Part shown: piece by piece, positions 1-7,933 of the stretch
How positions within the stretch are numbered: position 1 is the stretch's first letter
Layout: each line of letters starts with the position of its first letter
Assembly (NCBI GenBank): GCA_902494245.1
Contig: CABUSR010000026.1
Coordinates: 1 to 26,360 of the forward strand
DNA from: an uncultured Collinsella sp.
GTDB lineage: Bacteria > Actinomycetota > Coriobacteriia > Coriobacteriales > Coriobacteriaceae
Direction: 5' to 3'
Length of the DNA stretch: 26,360 nt
The notes under the pieces: model-generated
The model's input: the letters and a program-made list of their open reading frames with translations, nothing else
Databases searched by the model: none
What the model was told of the DNA's origin: nothing
Program-made: the position numbers and the translations under genes

Positions 1-1282
1 CATCAGATGAAGTAGGCAACGGCTCGCTCAGTGCTCCAGACGAATTCGCCCATGCCATACCATCGTTCAAGTTGATCCAGCACGAAGATGCCATTGCACC
101 GGAATCATAAGAAAAATAGCGCTTGCTTCCTACCGCAAATTCACCAGTACGCATTGCGCCGGATACATCATCAAGGTAATACCAGGCGCTTCCGGACTTT
201 ATCCATCGCCCTCGTTGAATAGCTCCGTTTGATGCGGCGTAATACCAAGTATCATCAGCAAGTGCCCAGCCTGTTGCCATGGCACCTGAACTCGTAAGGA
301 AATAGGAGGTTGTACCCACTCGCACAAAGCCCGTGAGCATAATATGGCTTCCTGGATCCAGGTAATACCAAGAATTCCCTAGAAGCAACCAACCTCCATG
401 CAGCAAGCCGTTGGAGTCAGCGTAATACCAGTTGTTGTCAATAAGCGCCCACTGGGAGGAGAGCATGGCCCCCGATCCGTTAAAGATATAAGGGGTTCCA
501 TTGCATGCATTCAGCCCGGTGGCCATAGAACCGTCCGCAGGATCAAGCCAATACCAACGGCCCCCATCCGAGAGCCAGCCCTTTACCAGGGCGCCAGAGC
601 CGGAGAAATAATGCCAGACAGAAGCATCAAGATGCCATCCGATAAGCATTGCGCCAGAAGAGGAGAATCCATACGTGGCTCCCCCGATCTGCAGCATCGA
701 GTCGTGGACCATCTTGCCTTCATCATCCAGCCAATACCAGTTGTTGCCGTCTGAAAGCCAGCCTTTTAACATGGCGCCAGAACCGGAGAAATAACGCCAA
801 GCAGAAGTGGAGCCCGTAGAATCTAGGTACCAGCCGACACGCATTGCACCCGAAGAGGAGAATCCATAAGTCGCACCCCCGACTTGAACCAACCCATCCT
901 GAGCCATTCGACCTTCGTCGTCGAACCAATACCAGCTACCGTTTATATGTCTCCAAGAAGAAACAGCGACTGTTCCGTCAGACAAGCCCCAACGCCAAAA
1001 ACCAGCCCCCTCTTCGGGCGATATCCATCCTTGATGCCAAACAATTTGATTCGAAACCTCAGAAGAGACCTCATTATCCACCTGAGAGTTCTGCTCAACG
1101 GCGAAGGCCGATTCGCGCTGAGCATCAACACCTGACTCGACAGAAGCAATGGCAACGTTAGATGCGGGACCTTCGTCAATGTTATTCGAATCAAGGGCGT
1201 ATAACATCGAAGGCGAACCCAAAAGGAGCCCAAAAGAAATGAGGCCCGAAAAAGCCAGCACTCCGAATGACCATTTCTTCAT
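1..1282 (-). CDS. Secreted cell-wall-binding repeat protein, C-terminal part outside the window
   Basis: An uninterrupted frame of 427 codons reads leftwards from ATG at 1282 and is still open at base 2, so the C-terminus lies beyond the left edge. The first 29 residues form a signal peptide (MKK start, hydrophobic core, cleavage likely after LYA). A linker rich in Ser, Glu and Asn follows to about residue 75. The rest is a run of roughly 20-residue aromatic/glycine repeats of the choline/glucan-binding (CW_binding_1) type, with cores such as WYWLDDEG, WYYLD and SGAMATGW. Such repeats usually hold exported proteins to wall polymers. Any catalytic domain would be in the missing part. No strong ribosome binding site precedes ATG 1282; an in-frame GTG at 1303 is the alternative. 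It lies 80 bases downstream of a similar gene on the same strand, so the two may be co-transcribed. Confidence 0.85.
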   Translation of the reverse strand, partial: MKKWSFGVLAFSGLISFGLLLGSPSMLYALDSNNIDEGPASNVAIASVESGVDAQRESAFAVEQNSQVDNEVSSEVSNQIVWHQGWISPEEGAGFWRWGLSDGTVAVSSWRHINGSWYWFDDEGRMAQDGLVQVGGATYGFSSSGAMRVGWYLDSTGSTSAWRYFSGSGAMLKGWLSDGNNWYWLDDEGKMVHDSMLQIGGATYGFSSSGAMLIGWHLDASVWHYFSGSGALVKGWLSDGGRWYWLDPADGSMATGLNACNGTPYIFNGSGAMLSSQWALIDNNWYYADSNGLLHGGWLLLGNSWYYLDPGSHIMLTGFVRVGTTSYFLTSSGAMATGWALADDTWYYAASNGAIQRGRWIKSGSAWYYLDDVSGAMRTGEFAVGSKRYFSYDSGAMASSCWINLNDGMAWANSSGALSEPLPTSSD

Positions 1283-1308
1283 AACAGCACGGTATCCAAT
1301 CACGCAGC

Positions 1309-1367
1309 GGCCCCGTCGCTTCAGGGCAACGGGGCCTCAATCAAAACTAGCTCAGTAATGTGCTAGC
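1309..1367 (-). terminator. Weak hairpins between the two repeat-protein genes
   Basis: Two inverted repeats fill the 80-base gap after the stop at 1363. CTAGC/GCTAG (1345-1365 region, 10-base loop) overlaps the stop codon and is followed on the minus strand by TTTTGATT. GGCCCCGT (1309-1316) pairs exactly with ACGGGGCC (1329-1336) over a 12-base loop but has no T-tract. They may attenuate read-through into the downstream gene rather than stop transcription fully. Confidence 0.3.
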
Positions 1368-2619
1368 CAATTTGCTGGCAGTTTTTGCACTCTCGTGAAG
1401 CGCCACGCCTCTGGGCCTCCTGAATAGAGATCTGCGAATAGCCCTTTGCGTCCTTACCAACGGTACGGCACTTATGCGTATGGTAAACATCGCTACCGTT
1501 CTTATACCAAACTAAACCGTAGCCCGGAATCCACTTGCCGTCCTCGCCGACATAGTAGGAGCCAACCCAGGCATTCGTAGCCATGGCACCGGAAGACTGG
1601 AGGTAGTAGTCGCCGACCCAGGCGTCGTGAGCCATAGCGCCGGAACCGCTAAAGTAGTACCAGGCGCCGCCGACCTGACGCCAGCCGGTGGCCATCGCGC
1701 CGGAATCGTCGAACCAGTACCAAACTCCACCAACGTTAGCCCAAGAGTTAGAGGCCATAGCGCCCGAACCTCCGAGCCAATACCACGTGCCGCCATTGCT
1801 GAGCCAGCCGGTTGCCATGGCGCCCGAACCGCTCGCATAGTACCAAGAGCCGCCTGCCAAGAACCAGCCAGTGGCCATTGCACCGGAGTCGCCGAACCAG
1901 TACCAGGAGCCGCCGAGGCTGCGCCAGCTGTTAGCGACCATGGCGCCCGAGCCGTCGAGGTAGAACCACGTACCGCCGATGTTGAGCCAGCCAGTGACCA
2001 TCGCACCGGAGGCATTAGTGTAGTACCAGGTACCCGAATCGTTGATCCAGCCAGTCAGCATGACCCCAGATTCGTTGAAATAGTACCAAGCCCCGCCGAG
2101 ATTATGCCAACCGGTCAATAGCTCACCGTCGGAGGTCGCATAGGACCACTTTCCGTAGATGGAGTCGTAGAACCAGCCACTATGCTGCATGCGGCCATCG
2201 GCGTTGGCACCAGGGGTGTTCAGGAAGTAGTTCTTGCCGTCAATCTGAACTCGGCCGTATGCCATATCATGGTTTTCGGGATAGAAGTAATACTTGTCCC
2301 CACCGATAGACTGCCAGCCCGACACCGCGGTCCCGTCAGCGCCAAAATAGTACCAGACAGCTTCGTATTCGTTATGCCACTGGTTCGTGACCATGGCGCC
2401 AGTTTCGGGATCGAAATAGCGAAGGTTGCCGTCCTCGCACCGAACGAGTCCAGTCTTCGGACGACCGTCGGAACACCATTCCGTAATCGGTCCACCGCCT
2501 CCGCCACCGCCAGCAATATCAGCAAATGAGGGCGCCGGGGCAACCGTCATGCAGGCAGCAGCAAATGCAACAACTCCCAGCACTGTTAGTCCGTGCCATC
2601 TTTCTCGAAGGTTTTTCAT
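1363..2619 (-). CDS. Secreted cell-wall-binding repeat protein with C-terminal HxxxC/CxxC domain
   Basis: This 418-residue protein has a signal peptide ending near residue 33 (APSFA), then a stretch of seven glycines. From about residue 65 to 365 it consists of tandem 20-21 residue repeats of the CW_binding_1 type (GWxxxGGxWYYxxxSGAMxT). Known relatives use these repeats to bind choline or glucan in the envelope. The last ~50 residues are different: VWYKNGSDVYHTHKC, then a short helix-like piece (SIQEAQRRGA), then CKNC. This pattern resembles the small Cys/His domain found at the C-terminus of some secreted nucleases and metallo-beta-lactamase-like proteins (YHxxxCxxL...ISLxEAxxxGxxPCxxC), so zinc binding is plausible. 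ATG 2619 has AAAAGGA seven bases upstream. No enzyme domain is visible, so it is probably a binding or structural surface protein. Confidence 0.88.
   Translation of the reverse strand: MKNLRERWHGLTVLGVVAFAAACMTVAPAPSFADIAGGGGGGGPITEWCSDGRPKTGLVRCEDGNLRYFDPETGAMVTNQWHNEYEAVWYYFGADGTAVSGWQSIGGDKYYFYPENHDMAYGRVQIDGKNYFLNTPGANADGRMQHSGWFYDSIYGKWSYATSDGELLTGWHNLGGAWYYFNESGVMLTGWINDSGTWYYTNASGAMVTGWLNIGGTWFYLDGSGAMVANSWRSLGGSWYWFGDSGAMATGWFLAGGSWYYASGSGAMATGWLSNGGTWYWLGGSGAMASNSWANVGGVWYWFDDSGAMATGWRQVGGAWYYFSGSGAMAHDAWVGDYYLQSSGAMATNAWVGSYYVGEDGKWIPGYGLVWYKNGSDVYHTHKCRTVGKDAKGYSQISIQEAQRRGASRECKNCQQIG
1520..2400 (-). repeat. Tandem ~60-bp coding repeats
   Basis: The sequence repeats with a period of about 60-63 bases, each unit carrying a variant of the complement of GGTGCCATGGC plus TGGTACTA-type segments. 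The period equals the 20-21 residue protein repeat of the gene at 1363-2619. Units have diverged from one another. Such arrays can recombine to change repeat number, and related units are also present at 1-1000. Confidence 0.75.
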
Positions 2620-2659
2620 ACGACATCCTTTTTCCGAGATTTAAGGCTCTCTTAAGTTA

Positions 2660-2687
2660 TTTTTAAACTATCAATTCAGTATTTCAA
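2660..2687 (-). promoter_or_regulatory. Candidate promoter for the 418-residue repeat protein
   Basis: On the minus strand TTGAAA (2687-2682, five of six consensus bases for -35) is followed after 16 bases by TAAAAA (2665-2660, four of six for -10). This would start transcription about 35 bases before the ATG at 2619. Confidence 0.4.
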
Positions 2688-2895
2688 CGGGAAATCGATA
2701 AAAGGTGTCTTTGTGACTGCAATTTAAATATGAGTCGCCACACCTCAACCGTTACGCTAAATAGCTTCTAAGGCAAACTTAGCGCATGAGCGAACTGATT
2801 AAACGAGTGAACTGAATAATAAAGCAACAAAATACAAACCTTGGTCATCAATCACATCTACCGCGGGCCGATAACGCCCGCCTCATGTGCTGCGA

Positions 2896-2901
2896 TATAA
2901 T
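2896..2901 (+). promoter_or_regulatory. Candidate -10 element for the DUF4869/ATPase unit
   Basis: A perfect TATAAT stands 42 bases before the GTG start at 2944. No convincing -35 lies 16-18 bases upstream; the GCGGGC/GCCCGC hairpin (2863-2881) occupies that spot, so an activator or alternative recognition is possible. Confidence 0.4.
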
Positions 2902-2943
2902 CAATCTCACTAAATGCCAAATCAGCAAGCCGAAGGAGCTAAC

Positions 2944-3393
2944 GTGCTAACAATTCACTATGGTGATATGGAAAACGTTATCTACAACACGTCGGTTTAC
3001 TTCGATAACGTCTATTCGCCCCAGTGGTTTCAAGATGCCTTTGCTCAAAGGGTCATAAAATCCATCGACAAAGGCACCGTGGTAGGCCCCAATGCAATCG
3101 ATACCAAGATTCTAGGTATCATTCCTCCCGAAAAACTATCCAGCGGCACCAAAACACTGCTGCTTATGTACTTTATGCCGGAGAACGTATATAACGCCTC
3201 AAATTGCGGTGATAATTGCGCCTACTGGATTCTGCGGGTCGCCGCGCAAAAGGATTTAGCAATCAATCTCTACCATTTAATGGATTTTGGAAACGGCAAA
3301 TTCACGGCTGTCATTGCGAACACAGGCGATGTCGTTCACACGATGTTTGACCTTGTCCCCATAGCTGGAAAATGCCTTAGGGAGAACTCCTGA
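2944..3393 (+). CDS. DUF4869 family protein
   Basis: A 149-residue protein matching the DUF4869 family in length and in its pattern (MLTIHYGDME start, VIDxxILGxIxPEKLSxGxKTLxLMYF, NASNCGDNCA, YHLMDFG, NTGDVVH). The family has no known function. C88 and C92 in CGDNC could bind a metal, but this is inference. I chose GTG 2944 because AAGGAG at 2933-2938 sits five bases upstream and MLTIHYG is the family's N-terminus; the upstream ATG at 2914 would add ten residues and has no ribosome site. Its TGA overlaps the ATG of the downstream ATPase gene (TGATG at 3391-3395), so the two proteins are probably made together and act together. No signal peptide or membrane segment is seen. Confidence 0.8.
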   Translation: MLTIHYGDMENVIYNTSVYFDNVYSPQWFQDAFAQRVIKSIDKGTVVGPNAIDTKILGIIPPEKLSSGTKTLLLMYFMPENVYNASNCGDNCAYWILRVAAQKDLAINLYHLMDFGNGKFTAVIANTGDVVHTMFDLVPIAGKCLRENS

Positions 3394-4370
3394 TGCGCGG
3401 ATCATACAAGGTAATTATTCAAAATAACCGTGTTCAGTTTAAACTGACCATCAATAGAAATCTGACCATCATCCAAGGTAACAGTGCTACAGGAAAGACA
3501 ACTCTGCTTGATATGGTGGCAGCCCACGAAGAGCTTGGGGCACAAAGCGGCGTAACAGTAAGTTGCAAAGTGCCCTGTAAAACAATATCTGGAAAATATT
3601 GGCGCAGAGATCTCCAAGAAATTTCCAGCAGTATTGTTTTTATTGATGAGGGCAATACTTTTGTTCGATCAAGAGAATTTGCCCATGAAGCAAAACGTAG
3701 CTCAAACTACTACGTAATCGTCGCCAGAGAGTCACTGCGCCAACTGCCCTATAGCGTTGATGAAATCTACGGTCTTAAGAACACCAACCGAACCACAACG
3801 AAGTATCCCGTTTACTCTCGTGTCTACACCTCTACATATCGTATTTACGATGATACTGAATTTAGAGGCGAGAGGCCCGAGCTTGTCATCGTCGAGGACA
3901 CAAATTCGGGCTACGAATTCTTCAGTTTGCTATGCAAAAAGAGCAGCATTAAGCGCATCAGCGCGGGAGGAAAATCAAATATTTGCAACTGCATTATGAA
4001 CGCACCAGAAAACGACATCCTCGTGATTGCCGACGGCGCCGCCTTTGGACCAGAAATTGTGGAAGCAGCTGCTCTATTGCGCCGAAAGAACATCAAGCTA
4101 TTCCTACTGGAATCGTTTGAATGGCTCGTGTTGAAGTCGGGATTATTCAACAGCAAACACATTAAGGACATACTGCTTAACCCCGCCGAACATATCGAAA
4201 GCTCAAAGTTCTTTAGCTGGGAGAGGTTCTTTACTGCAGAACTCATCGAATGCTCACGAGACACACGTTTTCGATATGACAAGAGCTGCTTGAACGAGGA
4301 GTACTTGAACCCCACCGCCCTTGCAGCTCTTGAGGATACTTTGCCGGAACTTGGCATTACTTCGCACTAA
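3393..4370 (+). CDS. P-loop ATPase paired with DUF4869, possible Toprim-like C-terminal half
   Basis: The 325-residue cytoplasmic protein starts with an ATP-binding half: Walker A GNSATGKTT at residues 29-37 and a Walker B-like SIVFIDEG at 80-87. The ATPase part is short and lacks a recognisable ABC signature. From about residue 162 a second alpha/beta region begins with ELVIVEDTNSGYEF (E168) and later ILVIADGAAFG (D214). The spacing of an acidic residue after one beta strand and Asp after another recalls a Toprim fold as in OLD-family nucleases, but a clear DxD is missing, so this is tentative. Homologous ATP-binding proteins are, as far as I recall, found beside DUF4869 genes in gut Firmicutes. 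Translation is coupled to the upstream gene, with GGGAG at 3380-3384. Its base composition is more AT-rich than the glycosyltransferase genes next door, which suggests transfer. Confidence 0.7.
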   Translation: MRGSYKVIIQNNRVQFKLTINRNLTIIQGNSATGKTTLLDMVAAHEELGAQSGVTVSCKVPCKTISGKYWRRDLQEISSSIVFIDEGNTFVRSREFAHEAKRSSNYYVIVARESLRQLPYSVDEIYGLKNTNRTTTKYPVYSRVYTSTYRIYDDTEFRGERPELVIVEDTNSGYEFFSLLCKKSSIKRISAGGKSNICNCIMNAPENDILVIADGAAFGPEIVEAAALLRRKNIKLFLLESFEWLVLKSGLFNSKHIKDILLNPAEHIESSKFFSWERFFTAELIECSRDTRFRYDKSCLNEEYLNPTALAALEDTLPELGITSH

Positions 4371-6853
4371 AACGAGAAGTACTCGCTCTCAGCGGATAAG
4401 TTCGGCCCCAACCACGGATCGCCATCGAGGAAGAACTCAGGCCAGCGTTGCATGAACAGCGCCTGTTCACGTTTCCAGCGGCGCAGCTTTTCCTCGTTGG
4501 CCTCTTCCCTGCCGCGCGAGGTGAACTCGTAGTGATACAGCTCGGCATAGGGCGTAAAGATGGTACGGTAGCCCGCCTCCCACACGCGCAGGCAAAAGTC
4601 CGCATCGTTAAAGCCGACGGCGAATTCCTCGTTGTAGCCTCCGACCTGCTCAAATACGTCGCGTCGAACCATCTGACAGGCACCTGTTACGGCGCTAAAG
4701 CTGCCCGGTCGTACGGCACGAGCAAGATAGCCCTCGCGCTTTGCCGAGAAGTCCTGGTTGGCATGGGCAAGTGCGCCGCGCACGCCGACCAAAATGCCAG
4801 CGTGCTGCACCAGATGATCGGCAAAATAGAGCTTGGCACCAACCACGCCCGCATCGGGACGCTGCAGATAGCCCATCATCTCTTCGATAAAGTCGGGGCT
4901 TATGACCTCGGTATCGTTGTTGAGCAGCAGCAGGTAGTCGCCCTTGGCATGCTCCACGCCAAAATTGATGATCTGAGAGTAATTGAACTCGCCCGGCCAG
5001 TACACAACGCGCGCGCTACCTTTGCCCTCAGATGCCGCGGACACGCGCTCCGGCAGGGTTTCGTAATACGCAAACGTCTCCGGGGCTTCGCTGTTGTTCT
5101 CCACCAAAACGATCTCGTAATTGGCATACGTGGCCTTCTGGGCGATCGACATCACACAGGCATCGAGCGTCTCAACGTGGTCCTTGGTGGGGATCACAAT
5201 GCTCACCAGCGGCGCAGGCTCCGACAGCGCATAGCGCATGCGGTAGACAAACGGCGTCTCGGTCTCCTCGACCGTTCCGCAAATGCCCAGCGCGTTAAAG
5301 TGGCGCTGAAGCGCAAGGCGCCCGGCTTCAATGGCATACGGTTTGCTATCTGCAGAGCCATCGGCGGTGGAACCGGGATGCACACGCCAGTGATACAGCA
5401 CATGCGCAACATGCTCAAACCGCGCGCCCGCCGCAAGGCAGCGGAGCGTCAGGTCGTAGTCCTGGGCACCCGCAACGTCTTCTGGGGACGTGCCAATGTG
5501 ATCGATGAGCGCCTTCTCCACCATCAGAAAATGCGTCACGCAGTTATGGCTATAGAGCAGGTCGACGTTGAGCCGCGTCTTAAAGACCGGCTGGCCCCAC
5601 TCCCCCGTTTTCTGGAACATGTCCTCGTCGCAGAACAGGACCTGGGGACGCTCGCCCTCGGCCGCCTTATTCAGCGCGGCAACATAGTGGAATAACGCGT
5701 CCGGTTCCAGAATGTCGTCATGGTCCAAGAACGCGATGTAGTCGCCCGTCGTTTGCTCGATACCCGCGTTGGTGTTGACGACAATGCCGCCGTTGCCGGG
5801 AAGCTCGATGCGACGGATGCGCTCGTCGTTGGCACCTGCCGCAAGGGCGGCCACCGCATCCCATTCAGGCGAGGCATCCATAAGGAGCAGTTCCCAGTTG
5901 TCATAGCTCTGGGCTAGCACCGAATCCAGCAGCTCGCGCAGGTAGACCCGATCAGTCTTGTAGCACGGCACCACAATGCTCACGAGCGGCCTATAGGCAA
6001 AGGCCGCCGAAGCGACACGCTGGCACGCCAAATCACCCGGCTTTGCGCGATGCTGCTCAAACCAACGTCGATAAGCTGCGTCGTCTGCACGCGCGTCCTT
6101 CATGCGGTTCCAACTGTCGTCGACCATGCCGTTGTACAGGCGACCATCCATGGCGCAAAACCCGCTCTGGATCTGCTCTGTGGGATCGCTCACAATCGCG
6201 ACAAAATCCCGTATATCCTGAGGCATCTCAACGCTCAGATACGTTTTATTGACGCGGCAACCGTTGCGCTGCGGCACATCGACCTGCGACTCAAACACAT
6301 GCACGGTGGCATCGATGACATTCATATGCGTATCGAAGATCTTGAGCTCAGGTGCGCACTGGGGGTCTCCCGCCCAGGTAACCTCATAGCGCCACACCGC
6401 GCCGGCGTCTGCCGGTAAATAGCGAATGGCATCGATCTCGTAGCGACCGCAGCATTCGCCACGCTGCGCATCGCGGATAAGCGCGCACAGCGCAGGCTTT
6501 GCTTTGTAGTTAATCTTGGATTCCAGCTTGGCCACGCGGCTATCGAGGCGAATGGAGCCCAACCTTTGACCACCGGATGCAAAAACGACATCCATCGACG
6601 AGCCATCCAAAAACGGAAGCACCAAGACGGCGAGCTCGCGCTCGTAATCGGAAACGGAAGGGCAAAACGCCAGCACACGGCCATGATCGACTGGGAACAC
6701 CAGCAACGGCACACAAGAACCGCTCGTCGTCGCATGGGCAAACGCTTGAGAACCCTCCCGCTCAATAAGCGCGGCGACATCCTGACCGGCAAAACGAAGC
6801 AGCACAAACAGACGGCCCTGGCTGCGGCAAAGCGCCAAACGCTTGATACTCAT
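4367..6853 (-). CDS. Two-domain family 2 glycosyltransferase
   Basis: An 828-residue protein. Residues 1-280 are an accessory region I do not recognise. Residues about 290-500 form a first GT-A domain (VSIVVPCYKT, DHDD at 377-380, QDYD at 464-467). Residues about 549-780 form a second (VSIVIPTKDH, NND at 645-647, NDAD at 749-752). This double-GT2 layout is known from enzymes that build rhamnan or other O-antigen/capsule-like polymers with alternating linkages. The protein has no obvious membrane segment and probably works at the inner membrane face on a lipid-linked sugar. It is the last gene of a five-gene operon; its ATG follows directly on the stop of the previous gene (TAG at 6854-6856), so translation is coupled. 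Its stop overlaps the stop of the convergent ATPase gene by four bases. Confidence 0.9.
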   Translation of the reverse strand: MSIKRLALCRSQGRLFVLLRFAGQDVAALIEREGSQAFAHATTSGSCVPLLVFPVDHGRVLAFCPSVSDYERELAVLVLPFLDGSSMDVVFASGGQRLGSIRLDSRVAKLESKINYKAKPALCALIRDAQRGECCGRYEIDAIRYLPADAGAVWRYEVTWAGDPQCAPELKIFDTHMNVIDATVHVFESQVDVPQRNGCRVNKTYLSVEMPQDIRDFVAIVSDPTEQIQSGFCAMDGRLYNGMVDDSWNRMKDARADDAAYRRWFEQHRAKPGDLACQRVASAAFAYRPLVSIVVPCYKTDRVYLRELLDSVLAQSYDNWELLLMDASPEWDAVAALAAGANDERIRRIELPGNGGIVVNTNAGIEQTTGDYIAFLDHDDILEPDALFHYVAALNKAAEGERPQVLFCDEDMFQKTGEWGQPVFKTRLNVDLLYSHNCVTHFLMVEKALIDHIGTSPEDVAGAQDYDLTLRCLAAGARFEHVAHVLYHWRVHPGSTADGSADSKPYAIEAGRLALQRHFNALGICGTVEETETPFVYRMRYALSEPAPLVSIVIPTKDHVETLDACVMSIAQKATYANYEIVLVENNSEAPETFAYYETLPERVSAASEGKGSARVVYWPGEFNYSQIINFGVEHAKGDYLLLLNNDTEVISPDFIEEMMGYLQRPDAGVVGAKLYFADHLVQHAGILVGVRGALAHANQDFSAKREGYLARAVRPGSFSAVTGACQMVRRDVFEQVGGYNEEFAVGFNDADFCLRVWEAGYRTIFTPYAELYHYEFTSRGREEANEEKLRRWKREQALFMQRWPEFFLDGDPWLGPNLSAESEYFSF

Positions 6854-7921
6854 CTACACTTCTCGCTTTCCCAGGGCGTTCGCTGCCATGCGTTTGCAGG
6901 CACCCAGGCGCCCAAACCTCAAGACGTCGTAATCGAACATGAGCTTTTTACATGCACGGGCATTGGGACCCTTGCCGGTAAGCGCCGCACGCACCATAGC
7001 AGCAACAGAAGGAGCGCATTGTGCGAGCGCAGCATCGCCGCCCACGGCAGAACCGGCAAGTGCCGTAGCAACGGCAGCAAACACCTTGCCGCAGTCCGAA
7101 CCCAGCAACCTGAGCGCATCGTACAGCACCAGATCGCATAGGAAGTACGCCAGGTCATCGGCGTGCTGTACATCGAGACCGTCGCGCTGCCAGTCAGCCA
7201 GCACCGCGGAGTAAATCTTCACGTGCTCCAGCAGACGTGTCTCGTCGTCGTAGCGCATGGTGTCCATGAGCGAACCCTTGCGCGCCACGCGGTAGTCGTA
7301 CAGCTTGTTCGAAATAAGCGCGGTCTTGCGCGAGCGACCGTACACGGCAAAATCGAAGACCTGGTCCTCGCCATATTTAACGGTTTCGTCGAACACGATC
7401 CCGTTACCCAACAAAAACTCACGCTTGCAGGCGGTGCGCCAGGCAAAGGGGCGAGATGCTTCCTTAAACAGCAGGTCAGAGCAATAGCCTTCAAACGACA
7501 CATCGCGCGGGCTCAGCACATAGTTAAGCCACGGATACCCCGCCTCCAGCGGATACGGATTCGCGCCAAAGGTCAACACGTCGCAATCCTCGCGTTCAAA
7601 GTCATCGACGATCACGTGGCATGCATCGGGCGTAAAGCGGTCGTCGGAATCCAAAAACGCAACGATAGGCGCCATGGACGCAGCGATGCCTGCATTACGT
7701 GCACTCGACAGGCCGCCGTTCTCCTTATCGACCAGCGTAAAGCGCGCGTCCTTTTCGCAATAGGCAGCCGCAATATCGCGCGAACCGTCCGGCGAGCCAT
7801 CGTTGACCAGCACGCCTTCCCAATCGGGCATGTCCTGCGCAAGCAAGGAGTCCAGGCACCAGGCCAGACACTCCTCCACCTTATAGATGGGAACAACAAC
7901 GGAAATCTTGGGGGTAACCAT
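6854..7921 (-). CDS. Family 2 glycosyltransferase (module B)
   Basis: A 355-residue enzyme with an N-terminal GT-A domain: ISVVVPIYKV, VNDGSPDGS around 39-47, GGLSSARNAG, DSDD at 91-94 (metal/nucleotide-sugar site) and GEDQ at 184-187 (likely catalytic base region). A helical C-terminal half of about 150 residues follows. The donor and acceptor cannot be told from sequence. I prefer ATG 7921 over the GTG at 7927 because AGGAG is nine bases from the ATG but only three from the GTG. It is similar in layout to the gene at 9127-10167, though more diverged than the two A copies are. It lies 12 bases after the upstream gene and directly abuts the downstream one. Confidence 0.9.
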   Translation of the reverse strand: MVTPKISVVVPIYKVEECLAWCLDSLLAQDMPDWEGVLVNDGSPDGSRDIAAAYCEKDARFTLVDKENGGLSSARNAGIAASMAPIVAFLDSDDRFTPDACHVIVDDFEREDCDVLTFGANPYPLEAGYPWLNYVLSPRDVSFEGYCSDLLFKEASRPFAWRTACKREFLLGNGIVFDETVKYGEDQVFDFAVYGRSRKTALISNKLYDYRVARKGSLMDTMRYDDETRLLEHVKIYSAVLADWQRDGLDVQHADDLAYFLCDLVLYDALRLLGSDCGKVFAAVATALAGSAVGGDAALAQCAPSVAAMVRAALTGKGPNARACKKLMFDYDVLRFGRLGACKRMAANALGKREV

Positions 7922-7933
7922 AGTCACTCGCTC

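Larger units (their letters stand above)
2620..2943. other. Divergent intergenic region, AT-rich
   Basis: The 324 bases separate the minus-strand repeat protein from the plus-strand DUF4869 gene. They are clearly richer in A and T than the flanking GT operon. They hold a candidate promoter for each side and a small hairpin: GCGGGC (2863-2868) pairs with GCCCGC (2876-2881) over a 7-base loop. No gene or RNA family was recognised. Confidence 0.6.

Noticed and set aside
723..1233. Apparent broken gene on the minus strand, because only short stop-delimited frames start here
   Set aside because: The true reading frame from ATG 1282 is open to the window edge without any stop, so the gene is intact as far as seen.
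1309..1336. Perfect 8-base hairpin as a strong terminator
   Set aside because: No T-tract follows on either strand; kept only as a weak element.
1520..2400. Regular repeats resembling a CRISPR array
   Set aside because: The ~60-base period is continuous coding sequence matching protein repeats, with no constant repeat and unique spacer structure.
4448..5695. 415-codon plus-strand frame
   Set aside because: Antisense to the two-domain glycosyltransferase, whose motifs are unambiguous; no domain seen.
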